DNA of 10,851 nt from Anaerolineae bacterium (lineage in GTDB: Bacteria > Chloroflexota > Anaerolineae > Promineifilales > Promineifilaceae): positions 1 to 10,851 of the forward strand of contig JACSSI010000100.1 in the NCBI GenBank assembly GCA_014879345.1, written 5' to 3'. This document shows, piece by piece, positions 5,375 through 10,851 of this stretch (within the stretch, counting starts at the first letter, position 1; each line of letters starts with the position of its first letter). Made by a program: the position numbers and the translations under genes. Under the pieces are notes generated by a model. That model did not search any database. It was not told where the DNA came from and was given only the letters and a program-made list of their open reading frames with translations.

Positions 5375-7402
5375 TCATTCAAACATCACTCCCATCTCTT
5401 CCGCCGTCAACCTACCCGTATTCTTAAAAATCAGCGTCAACGGTTGATCATACACCACAAAGCTCTCGTCCACGCGACCGCCATTCAAACCAGGCATCGA
5501 CTCAGCCAAATAACGTGCCACGCCTTCCGGCGGCGTCAATCCCGGCCAACCGAATGTGTCTGGTCGGTAGAAGAAGGAGCCAAGATGGGGGTAACTGCCG
5601 TTCACCCACACCAACTCATACCCCAATGTCCCGTCAAACAAAAGCTGATGGTACTGCCCGGAAAGCGGATACGACTCAGGCAAACGCGGGGCTACGCCAT
5701 ACACGCGATTCGTCACCAGCGTCACATAATCAGCCTCCGCCAACAATGCCAGATTGGCCGCCAACTTTGCCTCAGAATCTCGCTCGTCTGTGCCCGTCAG
5801 CCAGGTGAGTTCCTGGTTGGTATACTCCTCCCGTAAGCGGACTTCTCCGTTATAGGCCATCGAAATGGGCAGCGCATCATCCCACTGTTCGCTCAAAATC
5901 AACGACCCCTGCGGCACGTGGTCATAAAGCCACTGCGAGGCTGTAATCCAGGGATGGTCGGACTGGTAAATGGCGACAAAAGAAAGGGCGTAAACGGCCG
6001 TTCCCAGCAACACCCCGCCCCACACCAGCCGCCGCAGCCACACCCGCTGCCAGCTCAACACCATCGCCGCCCCATACAGCATCAAAAAAGGCGTCAACGG
6101 CTGCAAATAGCGCATAAACTTCACGTAGAAACTACCGGTAACAAGGAAGAAGGGAACCATCCAGGAAAGAAGAATTAAAGATTGAAAAACTTGTCCTGAG
6201 CTTGTCGAAGGATTGAAAATTGAAGATTGTTGGTCTTTCCAATGCCAGAATCGCCAATCTTTAATCTTTAATCTTTTGGCAACCTGCCAAATCCCCCAAC
6301 CAAACCCCGCAAATCCCAACACCCCCAGCAGCGGCCCCATGCCCCATTTCAACTGCATTTCGAGGTAATACAGATAGGGAATCGTGCCTTCATATTGGCG
6401 GGTGAACGGGATGTCGCCGCCACCGTTGACCATGACGCTTTGCGTAGAAATATTATCCAGGTAACAAGAAGCCCAGTTCAAGCGCGGGATGATGACTGGC
6501 CCCATCGTCATCGCGGGTGTAATCACGTCACAAGACCAGTCGAGTACAGCAAAGGGATTGGTGATAAAGAAGGCGAGGAAGGCAATAAGAACGGCCGTTA
6601 CCCACCACGTTATCCATCTATCCTCAAAAACCAGCCACGCCGTCAGCGCCAAAGGCAAAAACAACAGCACCGCCGAAAACTTCGCCCCCACTGCCAGCCC
6701 CACAAAAACGGCCGCCCCCATAAACCAAACCGTAGACCACTTTCCTGCTTCCTGCCTTCTACCTTCTTCTTTTACTAACAGGTACAAAGCCACTACCGTA
6801 AAAAACGTCAAAAAGGGATCCACGATAAAAAAGTGGGCAAGTTGAATATGCATCACATTCAGGGTCAGGAATGCCGCCGCCAGCAAACCAACCGCCGCCC
6901 TAAACAAGCGGCGCCCCAGCAAAAACACAAAAATAATCGTGCCTAAATCAACCAACCCCGTCACCGCACGAGTCACAGCCGCTAGATGACGGAACTCAAC
7001 CATATCAGCCGTGTTCAAAATGTCTGTCGTAAAAAACCAGTCGGCGGGAAAAATGTCGGAAACGGCCGTTTCTCCCAACCACCCCGCCATTTTCGTAGCC
7101 GTCACACCCAGATACAACGGAAAATGCCCATAAGCAAATTTACGCGGCTGGTCTTGCTCCACCACAATGCCCTCACTCTCCGCATTCGGCGGCCAATAAT
7201 AAGGGTTAAAAGTCGATTTAGCAGGAGAAAAAGCCGTCGTCCAATCTTCAGGCCATTCAATTGTGGTAGCCACCCAGTGAATATACCGCTCATCAGGATG
7301 AAGATGATAATATCCATCCCAATCCAGCCCCGTCCAGCGCAAAACGGCCGCTACCAAAATTATTAGAGCCAATACAGCCCAAACCATCCACTTTCGCATC
7401 AT
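5375..7402 (-). CDS. Polytopic membrane glycosyltransferase (GT39/GT83-like, polyprenyl-phosphate sugar dependent)
   Basis: 675 residues with about ten to twelve hydrophobic segments (for example 5-23, 145-163, 166-210, 225-258, 263-285, 354-372, 406-425, 430-450, 458-478) and a soluble C-terminal part from about 480. The first outward loop carries the acidic motif HPDERY (35-40), as in the PMT/ArnT superfamily, where such an Asp/Glu is catalytic and the donor is a polyprenyl-phosphate sugar. The role is inferred as transferring a sugar to protein or envelope glycan at the outer face of the membrane; acceptor unknown. Two hydrophilic loops look inserted: EEGRRQEAGK at 212-221, and 376-404 containing NPSTSSGQVF, which translate short interspersed DNA repeats. 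The start is an ATG at 7402-7400 with a second ATG next to it; the ribosome binding site is weak. It is separated from rplY by a terminator, so it is probably transcribed on its own. Confidence 0.92.
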   Translation of the reverse strand: MMRKWMVWAVLALIILVAAVLRWTGLDWDGYYHLHPDERYIHWVATTIEWPEDWTTAFSPAKSTFNPYYWPPNAESEGIVVEQDQPRKFAYGHFPLYLGVTATKMAGWLGETAVSDIFPADWFFTTDILNTADMVEFRHLAAVTRAVTGLVDLGTIIFVFLLGRRLFRAAVGLLAAAFLTLNVMHIQLAHFFIVDPFLTFFTVVALYLLVKEEGRRQEAGKWSTVWFMGAAVFVGLAVGAKFSAVLLFLPLALTAWLVFEDRWITWWVTAVLIAFLAFFITNPFAVLDWSCDVITPAMTMGPVIIPRLNWASCYLDNISTQSVMVNGGGDIPFTRQYEGTIPYLYYLEMQLKWGMGPLLGVLGFAGFGWGIWQVAKRLKIKDWRFWHWKDQQSSIFNPSTSSGQVFQSLILLSWMVPFFLVTGSFYVKFMRYLQPLTPFLMLYGAAMVLSWQRVWLRRLVWGGVLLGTAVYALSFVAIYQSDHPWITASQWLYDHVPQGSLILSEQWDDALPISMAYNGEVRLREEYTNQELTWLTGTDERDSEAKLAANLALLAEADYVTLVTNRVYGVAPRLPESYPLSGQYHQLLFDGTLGYELVWVNGSYPHLGSFFYRPDTFGWPGLTPPEGVARYLAESMPGLNGGRVDESFVVYDQPLTLIFKNTGRLTAEEMGVMFE
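5993..6002. repeat. AACGGCCGTT palindrome
   Basis: Exact copy in the glycosyltransferase, read as Thr-Ala-Val (468-470) inside a membrane segment. Confidence 0.95.
6178..6229. repeat. Interspersed repeat in glycosyltransferase coding sequence (STSSGQ type)
   Basis: CTTGTCCTGAGCTTGTCGAA starts at 6190 and contains CTTGTC twice. Similar ATTGAAAA-type sequence lies on both sides (from 6181 and from 6212). On the minus strand it is read as NPSTSSGQ within a cytoplasm-like hydrophilic loop. I recall this motif as a common dispersed repeat in environmental genomes; copy number needs a genome search. Confidence 0.6.
6590..6599. repeat. AACGGCCGTT palindrome
   Basis: Exact copy in the glycosyltransferase, read as Thr-Ala-Val (269-271). 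Degenerate copies lie nearby at 6707-6716 (AACGGCCGCC) and 7343-7352 (AACGGCCGCT). Confidence 0.95.
6741..6774. repeat. Polypyrimidine repeat tract in glycosyltransferase coding sequence
   Basis: Reiterated CTTCCTGC / CCTTCTACC units, read on the minus strand as the charged insert EEGRRQEAGK (residues 212-221) between two hydrophobic segments. It resembles dispersed EGRRQKA-type repeat insertions. Confidence 0.45.
7061..7070. repeat. AACGGCCGTT palindrome
   Basis: Exact copy in the glycosyltransferase, read as Thr-Ala-Val (112-114). Confidence 0.95.
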
Positions 7403-7465
7403 AGAATTCTAGTGATAAGGATGCAAAGGGGCAAAGGAAAACGGTGGCAAGGTAACAAAAGCACT

Positions 7466-7489
7466 CTACCACCCTGCAACCCTGCAACC
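7466..7489. repeat. Tandem octamer CTGCAACC
   Basis: Two exact CTGCAACC units (7474-7481, 7482-7489) preceded by a degenerate CTACCACC (7466-7473). They lie in the gap between the rplY terminator and the glycosyltransferase start. No function is apparent. Confidence 0.6.
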
Positions 7490-7490
7490 T

Positions 7491-7528
7491 TTAAAATAAA
7501 AAAGGCCGGAACCAAAGTCCCGACCTTT
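7491..7528 (-). terminator. Intrinsic terminator of rplY
   Basis: On the minus strand, a 12-bp stem (7528-7517 with 7512-7501, two G-U pairs) and a four-base loop are followed at once by a T-rich run of TTTTATTTTAA type. It begins 30 bases after the rplY stop and should separate rplY from the glycosyltransferase. Confidence 0.88.
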
Positions 7529-7557
7529 CATCAAACTCAAAAACCAAAAAAATTGGC

Positions 7558-8220
7558 TTAGAAATCTTCTTCTTCTTTGCCTCTGCCAATAACTTCCACA
7601 GAATCGGCCGATGGTTCGTAATCACCTTCCAAACCATCTTCATCTTCTTCATCTTCAATCGCAGCACGGTCAAAGGAGAAGGAAGCCACTGTTTCTTCTG
7701 GGTCAGCAAGGATTGTTACACCCTTCGGCGCCACCAAATCAGCAACCGTAATAACATCATCTGTCGTTGCAATCAAACTGATATCAACCTCAATCTCTGA
7801 AACAAGATCTTCTGGCAAAGCTTCAATTTCAATCGTACGCATTGCAAACCCAATCGTACCAGACCCTTCAGCCATAGCCCCAGAAACACCAACAGCCACC
7901 AATTCTGCTTCACCAGAAATAGCAATTTTCAAATCAACCTCTAAGAAATCGACATGAACCAAATCGCCTCGAGTGAGATGTTGCTGAATATCACGCGCCA
8001 AAACAGTCCGCTTATCTGAACCAATTTTTACATCAATCAGACTAGAACCACCTGCCTGACGCAACACACGGCGTAAAATACGGGTATCTAACTGAACATT
8101 CACAGGATCAGTTGCACCATAAATTACAGCCGGAGTAATACCTTCCCGGCGTAATTGTTTTACTTTTTTACCAGTTACTTCGCGGATGTCCGCGTCAATT
8201 GCCAAACGTTCATTACTCAT
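7558..8220 (-). CDS. rplY: Ribosomal protein bL25, long CTC/TL5 form
   Basis: 220 residues. Component of the large ribosomal subunit that binds 5S rRNA; the long form is also known as the general stress protein CTC. Residues about 4-92 form the 5S-binding N-terminal domain (TGKKVKQLRREGITPAVIYG, GDLVHVDF). About 96-184 is the TL5-type beta-rich C-terminal domain (IEIEALPEDLVSEIEVDIS, VTILADPEETVASF). Then comes an acidic tail, 188-220, rich in Glu and Asp. The length fits the two-domain family plus this tail. The start is the ATG at 8220-8218, with GAGG about 10 bases upstream. It is transcribed leftward as a single gene with its own terminator. A leader of about 220 bases carrying two hairpins suggests regulation before translation. 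Confidence 0.97.
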   Translation of the reverse strand: MSNERLAIDADIREVTGKKVKQLRREGITPAVIYGATDPVNVQLDTRILRRVLRQAGGSSLIDVKIGSDKRTVLARDIQQHLTRGDLVHVDFLEVDLKIAISGEAELVAVGVSGAMAEGSGTIGFAMRTIEIEALPEDLVSEIEVDISLIATTDDVITVADLVAPKGVTILADPEETVASFSFDRAAIEDEEDEDGLEGDYEPSADSVEVIGRGKEEEDF

Positions 8221-8257
8221 GGTTGCTCATCCTCAACTAACGGTCTCCTCCGAATTA

Positions 8258-8307
8258 AGCGGGGATTGGCAGATTAGTCTTCATGCTCTAATCTAACAAT
8301 CCCCGCT
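8258..8307 (-). promoter_or_regulatory. Long hairpin in the rplY 5' leader
   Basis: AGCGGGGATTG (8258-8268) pairs perfectly with CAATCCCCGCT (8297-8307), then a 2x2 internal loop, then AGATTAG (8271-8277) pairs with CTAATCT (8288-8294), closing a 10-base loop. It ends 37 bases before the rplY start and has no T-tract on either side, so it is a leader structure rather than a terminator. Autoregulation by bL25 is a hypothesis. Confidence 0.6.
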
Positions 8308-8360
8308 GCATTCCCGAAGAGCCAGAATTTTTTATTTTCAAAATCATCCATCTACCTGAC

Positions 8361-8403
8361 AAAAAAGTCGCATCCGGAGGTGTGAATTGTTACCCGGATG
8401 CGA
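8361..8403 (-). terminator. Intrinsic-terminator-like hairpin inside the rplY leader
   Basis: TCGCATCCGG (8368-8377) pairs perfectly with CCGGATGCGA (8394-8403) over a 16-base loop. Read leftward, the stem is followed by C and then TTTTTT (8366-8361). No minus-strand gene lies to its right, so it would act on the transcript starting near 8441, either as an attenuator for rplY or as the end of a short RNA of about 80 bases. Confidence 0.65.
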
Positions 8404-8447
8404 TGTGTTTGATTATAATTGTCATCCTGATGGAAATGAACTGGTAA

Positions 8448-8475
8448 AGTATAGCAATCTTTATTAATTCGTCAA
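8448..8475 (-). promoter_or_regulatory. Sigma70-type promoter for rplY
   Basis: On the minus strand, TTGACG (8475-8470) and TATACT (8453-8448) each match five of six consensus bases, spaced by 16. The predicted transcript start is near 8441, giving a leader of about 220 bases. Confidence 0.65.
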
Positions 8476-8482
8476 CTTGACG
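8470..8482. promoter_or_regulatory. Palindrome CGTCAACTTGACG, back-to-back -35 boxes
   Basis: A perfect 6-1-6 inverted repeat. Its left half is the -35 box of the rplY promoter. Its right half, TTGACG (8477-8482), could be the -35 box of a plus-strand promoter with TAAAAA at 8500-8505 (spacer 17, weak -10) serving the gene at 8524. It could equally be a regulator site. Confidence 0.4.
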
Positions 8483-8514
8483 CGCAAGTCAGCACAGGGT
8501 AAAAAAGCACCTTT

Positions 8515-8519
8515 GGAGG
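8515..8519 (+). promoter_or_regulatory. Ribosome binding site of the DUF2267 gene
   Basis: GGAGG ends 4 bases before the ATG at 8524. The spacing is short, but no other start fits better. Confidence 0.6.
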
Positions 8520-8523
8520 CATT

Positions 8524-8934
8524 ATGACACAGACGAATGGAATTGGCTTGAATAATTATTACACAACCATAAAAGAACTAGGTAAGTTACAAACCACAGA
8601 CCACGCCAAACGATGGAGTGAAGCTACGCTGCACACCCTGGCTCTCAATCTGAACCGAGGTACGAAAAAGAAATTAGCGGAAGCGCTGCCTGAAGAATTA
8701 TCTGATCAGCTAAAACGCAAATTTTGGCTTGTCCATTTTCGGGACAAAAATCTCACCAGTCTTGAATTTCAAAAAATGACAGGCCGCCGCGCCGGAAATA
8801 CCGATCAATCTTTTGCCCGGTATCCTGTCATCGCCACATTTCATGGGTTAAAAAATCTCATCAACGATACTTTGAATGATGATGTCGCCGACACGCTCTC
8901 GCCGGAACTGAGCCAGATGTGGCAAGATGCGTAA
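8524..8934 (+). CDS. DUF2267 family protein
   Basis: 136 residues, no signal peptide or membrane segment, mostly helical by appearance. The middle and end carry a DUF2267-like pattern: ALPEELSDQLKRKFW (54-68), NLTSLEFQKMTGRRAG (76-91), the FARYPVIATFHGLK stretch (97-110) and a closing LSPELSQMW (125-133). The family is of unknown function; some members are found beside stress or envelope genes. It starts 303 bases from divergent rplY. Its last 8 bases (ATGCGTAA) contain the start of the lipoprotein gene, so the two are almost certainly co-transcribed and translationally coupled. The family assignment is by pattern recognition; a remote helical family is the alternative. Confidence 0.85.
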   Translation: MTQTNGIGLNNYYTTIKELGKLQTTDHAKRWSEATLHTLALNLNRGTKKKLAEALPEELSDQLKRKFWLVHFRDKNLTSLEFQKMTGRRAGNTDQSFARYPVIATFHGLKNLINDTLNDDVADTLSPELSQMWQDA

Positions 8935-10711
8935 AGCGGTATTCAGTGTTCAGTTTTCAGTGAACAGTAAACAGTGTTCAGTAAATCGCTCACTGAACAC
9001 TGTTTACTGTTCACTGTTTACTGTTCACCGTTTCCCCCTTTTCCTCGTATTCGTTTTCTCACTTTTGTTACTGGGCTGCGCGGCGGAACTGCCAGAAACG
9101 GCCGTTCGCAGTTCCATTCAAGTTTCCCTAACAGTAGATGGGGAGACCTACAATCTCAATACCGAAGCTACCAACGTACGGGAACTGCTCACGGAAGCCG
9201 GTATTGAACTGGATGAAGACGACGAACTTAATCCGCCAGCCTACACCCCTCTTGTTGGTGGTGAAACCATCACCGTCGTGCGTATCAAGGAAGAAATCGA
9301 AACCATAACCGAAAGCATTCCCTTCGACCGCAAAACCGTACGCAACGAAGCCATGGAAGCCGATGACCCGCCGCTCATTGTGCAGGCAGGCAAGGATGGC
9401 TTGTCAGAAACCACCATCCGCATCGTCTACCGGGATGGACTGGAAGCTGAACGCTGGCCGACACAAACTATTACCATCGAAGAGCCACTAGACGAGATTG
9501 TGATGGTCGGGATTGGCGCGGCACGGGGCAATGTCAGCTTTCCTGGCACGCTTGCCTACATGAGCGATGGCACGGCCGTTATTCTGCAAGGTTCCGCCGC
9601 TTTCCCTGAACAACTCGCTGTAGGGGGCGGTCTCGATGGGCGCGTTTTTGATTTATCCCCCTCCGGCAGCCATTTGCTCTTTACCCGCGTCGATGGCGAT
9701 CCGGCCAGCTTTAACAATACGCTCTACGTCATCGAAACCCAGCGCGGCGCTGAACCACGGGCTCTGGGCGTGAATGATGTCTTGTGGGCAGGCTGGAATC
9801 CGGCCAGCGGGGCTGAAAACGAAACCATCGGCCAAATTGCCTACACCACCGCCATTTCCAGCACACAGCCACCTGGCTGGGAAGCCAACAACGACCTCTG
9901 GCTGGGTGAAATCCCAATTGATGAAGAAGATACGTTCGAACCAGAACGCATCATCGAAGCGTATCCGGCGCTGTACGGTTGGTGGGGCGGCAACTATGCC
10001 TGGTCGCCCGACGGCACGCGCCTCGGTTACAGCTTTGCCAATGAAATCGGCACCATCATCCTGGAGCCGGAGAATAACGGAGAACAGCGCATTAAATTGC
10101 AAGAATTCACCGAATTCAACACCTTGTCAGACTGGGTGTGGGTGCCCACGCTCACCTGGTCGCCCGACGGCCGTTTTCTAGCCTACACCACCCACAACAG
10201 CAGCGACCCGGACGAAGCCGTGTTTGACAGTTGGGTGATTGATACGGTGACGGGGGTAAACGGCCGTTTTGTAGAAAACGCTGGCATGTGGGCACATCTC
10301 AACTGGGGCAATCAGGAAAACGACACAGCGTCCATCGCCTTCTTGCGCACCACCAATCCATTAGACAGCCAACGCAGCAGCTACACCTTATGGCTAATGG
10401 ATCAGGATGGTAGTAACGGCCGTCAGCTTTACCCCGAACCCGGGGAAAACAGCCGCTTTGCCTATCAGCCACGCTTCCTCGCCTGGGGGCCAACCGGTCA
10501 TGATATCGCTTTCATCTTCGGTAATGCCCTTTACCTCTACAATCTGGAAACAAACGAAGCCCGCCGCCTCACCGACGACGACGCCATCAACACACACCCC
10601 ACCTGGGCACCCTACGGCGCAGCCCTCGCCGCTGAACTCACCGCCAGCCCTACCCCAGAACCAGACACCCTGGGCGACAACCTGCCCACCAACTCCCGCC
10701 GCGACGAGTAA
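8927..10711 (+). CDS. Lipoprotein with DUF348, G5 and TolB-like beta-propeller domains
   Basis: 594 residues. The hydrophobic core (about 36-50) ends in a lipobox LLLGC with Cys51, so it is exported and lipid-anchored. Residues about 63-118 are a DUF348 module (LTVDGETYNLNTEATNVREL). About 119-196 is a G5 domain (ESIPFDRKTVRNEAME, VQAGKDGLSETTIRIVYRDG, ending in EPLDEIVMVG); G5 domains are associated with binding N-acetylglucosamine-containing glycans. From about 205 to 570 there are propeller repeats with the WSPDG signature (359-363, 411-415) and the related WAPYG (560-564). The tail is Pro/Thr-rich. Inference: a cell-surface protein that binds wall or extracellular glycan and a second partner through the propeller. 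The ATG at 8927 is chosen because it overlaps the stop of the previous gene. The N-terminal 34 residues are encoded by an inserted repeat and are probably not conserved; GTG at 8960 is an alternative start. Confidence 0.93.
   Translation: MRKAVFSVQFSVNSKQCSVNRSLNTVYCSLFTVHRFPLFLVFVFSLLLLGCAAELPETAVRSSIQVSLTVDGETYNLNTEATNVRELLTEAGIELDEDDELNPPAYTPLVGGETITVVRIKEEIETITESIPFDRKTVRNEAMEADDPPLIVQAGKDGLSETTIRIVYRDGLEAERWPTQTITIEEPLDEIVMVGIGAARGNVSFPGTLAYMSDGTAVILQGSAAFPEQLAVGGGLDGRVFDLSPSGSHLLFTRVDGDPASFNNTLYVIETQRGAEPRALGVNDVLWAGWNPASGAENETIGQIAYTTAISSTQPPGWEANNDLWLGEIPIDEEDTFEPERIIEAYPALYGWWGGNYAWSPDGTRLGYSFANEIGTIILEPENNGEQRIKLQEFTEFNTLSDWVWVPTLTWSPDGRFLAYTTHNSSDPDEAVFDSWVIDTVTGVNGRFVENAGMWAHLNWGNQENDTASIAFLRTTNPLDSQRSSYTLWLMDQDGSNGRQLYPEPGENSRFAYQPRFLAWGPTGHDIAFIFGNALYLYNLETNEARRLTDDDAINTHPTWAPYGAALAAELTASPTPEPDTLGDNLPTNSRRDE
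8941..9028. repeat. Translated repeat element with perfect 25-bp hairpin
   Basis: Bases 8958-8982 and 8992-9016 are exact reverse complements (25 bp, 9-base loop). TGTTTACTGTTCAC is also repeated in tandem at 9001-9014 and 9015-9028. The element lies wholly inside the 5' end of the lipoprotein gene and is read in frame as the Ser/Val/Asn-rich stretch before the signal core. Confidence 0.9.
9097..9106. repeat. AACGGCCGTT palindrome
   Basis: Exact copy in the lipoprotein gene, read as Thr-Ala-Val (58-60), just after the lipobox. Confidence 0.95.
10259..10268. repeat. AACGGCCGTT palindrome
   Basis: Exact copy in the lipoprotein gene, read as Asn-Gly-Arg (445-447). Near copies in the same gene, each differing by one base, are at 9571-9580, 10166-10175 and 10415-10424. 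Confidence 0.95.
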
Positions 10712-10762
10712 AAGCCTCCGCCAAATCAAACCCCATCATAAAAACTGACGCACACCCAATAT

Positions 10763-10780
10763 TTTAGAGTGCGGTCTAAA
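10763..10780. repeat. Small hairpin TTTAGA/TCTAAA
   Basis: A 6-bp perfect stem with a 6-base loop, 52 bases after the lipoprotein stop. It is not followed by a T-run, so it is not a convincing terminator. Confidence 0.3.
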
Positions 10781-10788
10781 GTTGTACG

Positions 10789-10848
10789 AGACTACAAAAG
10801 TCTCCTCAAATTTAATGCCAATTAGTATTGGTAAGACTTTTGTAGTCT
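10789..10848. repeat. 15-bp inverted repeat with nested hairpin
   Basis: AGACTACAAAAGTCT (10789-10803) and AGACTTTTGTAGTCT (10834-10848) are exact reverse complements. Each arm is itself an interrupted palindrome (AGACT-5-AGTCT). Between them CCAAT (10818-10822) pairs with ATTGG (10827-10831). It may be a small palindromic repeat, the edge of a mobile element or a terminator; the window ends here. Confidence 0.8.
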
Positions 10849-10851
10849 GCT

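Noticed and set aside
6178..6229. CRISPR-like or tandem array signal
   Set aside because: The repeated words are adjacent and irregular, without equal-length spacers. No cas gene is present.
6395..7366. Several plus-strand open frames opposite the glycosyltransferase
   Set aside because: Their peptides are rich in Arg, His, Gln and Pro, typical of antisense translation of a hydrophobic membrane protein, and they lack ribosome binding sites.
8213..8230. Six-codon upstream frame on the minus strand (ATG at 8230, stop at 8213) overlapping the rplY start
   Set aside because: It is only five residues long and its GAGG touches the ATG, too close for a normal ribosome binding site. It probably arises from the repeated ATGAG words.
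9653..10102. Minus-strand frame of 149 codons opposite the lipoprotein
   Set aside because: The plus strand has clear propeller WSPDG motifs here; the minus frame has no recognisable feature.

Overview
The window looks like chromosomal DNA of a Chloroflexota bacterium, probably of the Anaerolineae type, and probably from a metagenomic assembly. This assignment is inference. It rests on the NB-ARC/TPR ATPase style, a secreted protein ending in a YLP-type tail, a DUF348-G5 lipoprotein, and several short interspersed repeats that are translated inside proteins. Base composition is balanced. No RNA genes, CRISPR array, transposase or phage gene were seen.

Layout. Positions 1-3044 (minus) hold two overlapping genes: an NB-ARC (STAND) ATPase and, joined to it through a TGATG stop/start overlap, a helical-repeat (TPR-like) protein that runs off the left edge. 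Positions 3045-3386 form a gene-poor leader with three successive hairpins. Positions 3387-5303 (plus) encode a secreted C39-like cysteine-protease-fold protein with a duplicated N-terminal module and an Ig-like domain. This gene converges on a large membrane glycosyltransferase (5375-7402, minus). The gap between them carries two copies of a 10-bp palindrome that together can fold as a terminator. Upstream of the glycosyltransferase lies rplY/ctc (ribosomal protein bL25, 7558-8220, minus) with its own intrinsic terminator. The 303-bp divergent gap 8221-8523 contains a good sigma70-type promoter for rplY, an intrinsic-terminator hairpin and a second long hairpin inside the rplY leader, and back-to-back -35 boxes. 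Rightward, a DUF2267 protein (8524-8934) overlaps by 8 bp a lipoprotein with DUF348, G5 and TolB-like propeller domains (8927-10711). The last 140 bp hold a nested inverted repeat.

The strongest unexpected signal is the palindrome AACGGCCGTT. It occurs 12 times exactly, with several one- or two-base variants, where about 0.01 would be expected from length alone. It is spread through coding DNA (mostly read as Thr-Ala-Val or Asn-Gly-Arg) and intergenic DNA, much like the cyanobacterial HIP1 element. Other interspersed repeats sit inside hydrophilic loops of the glycosyltransferase and inside the signal peptide of the lipoprotein, where a perfect 25-bp hairpin is translated.

The genes do not form a single pathway. 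The likely functional units are the ATPase/TPR pair, rplY with its attenuator-like leader, and the DUF2267-lipoprotein pair.
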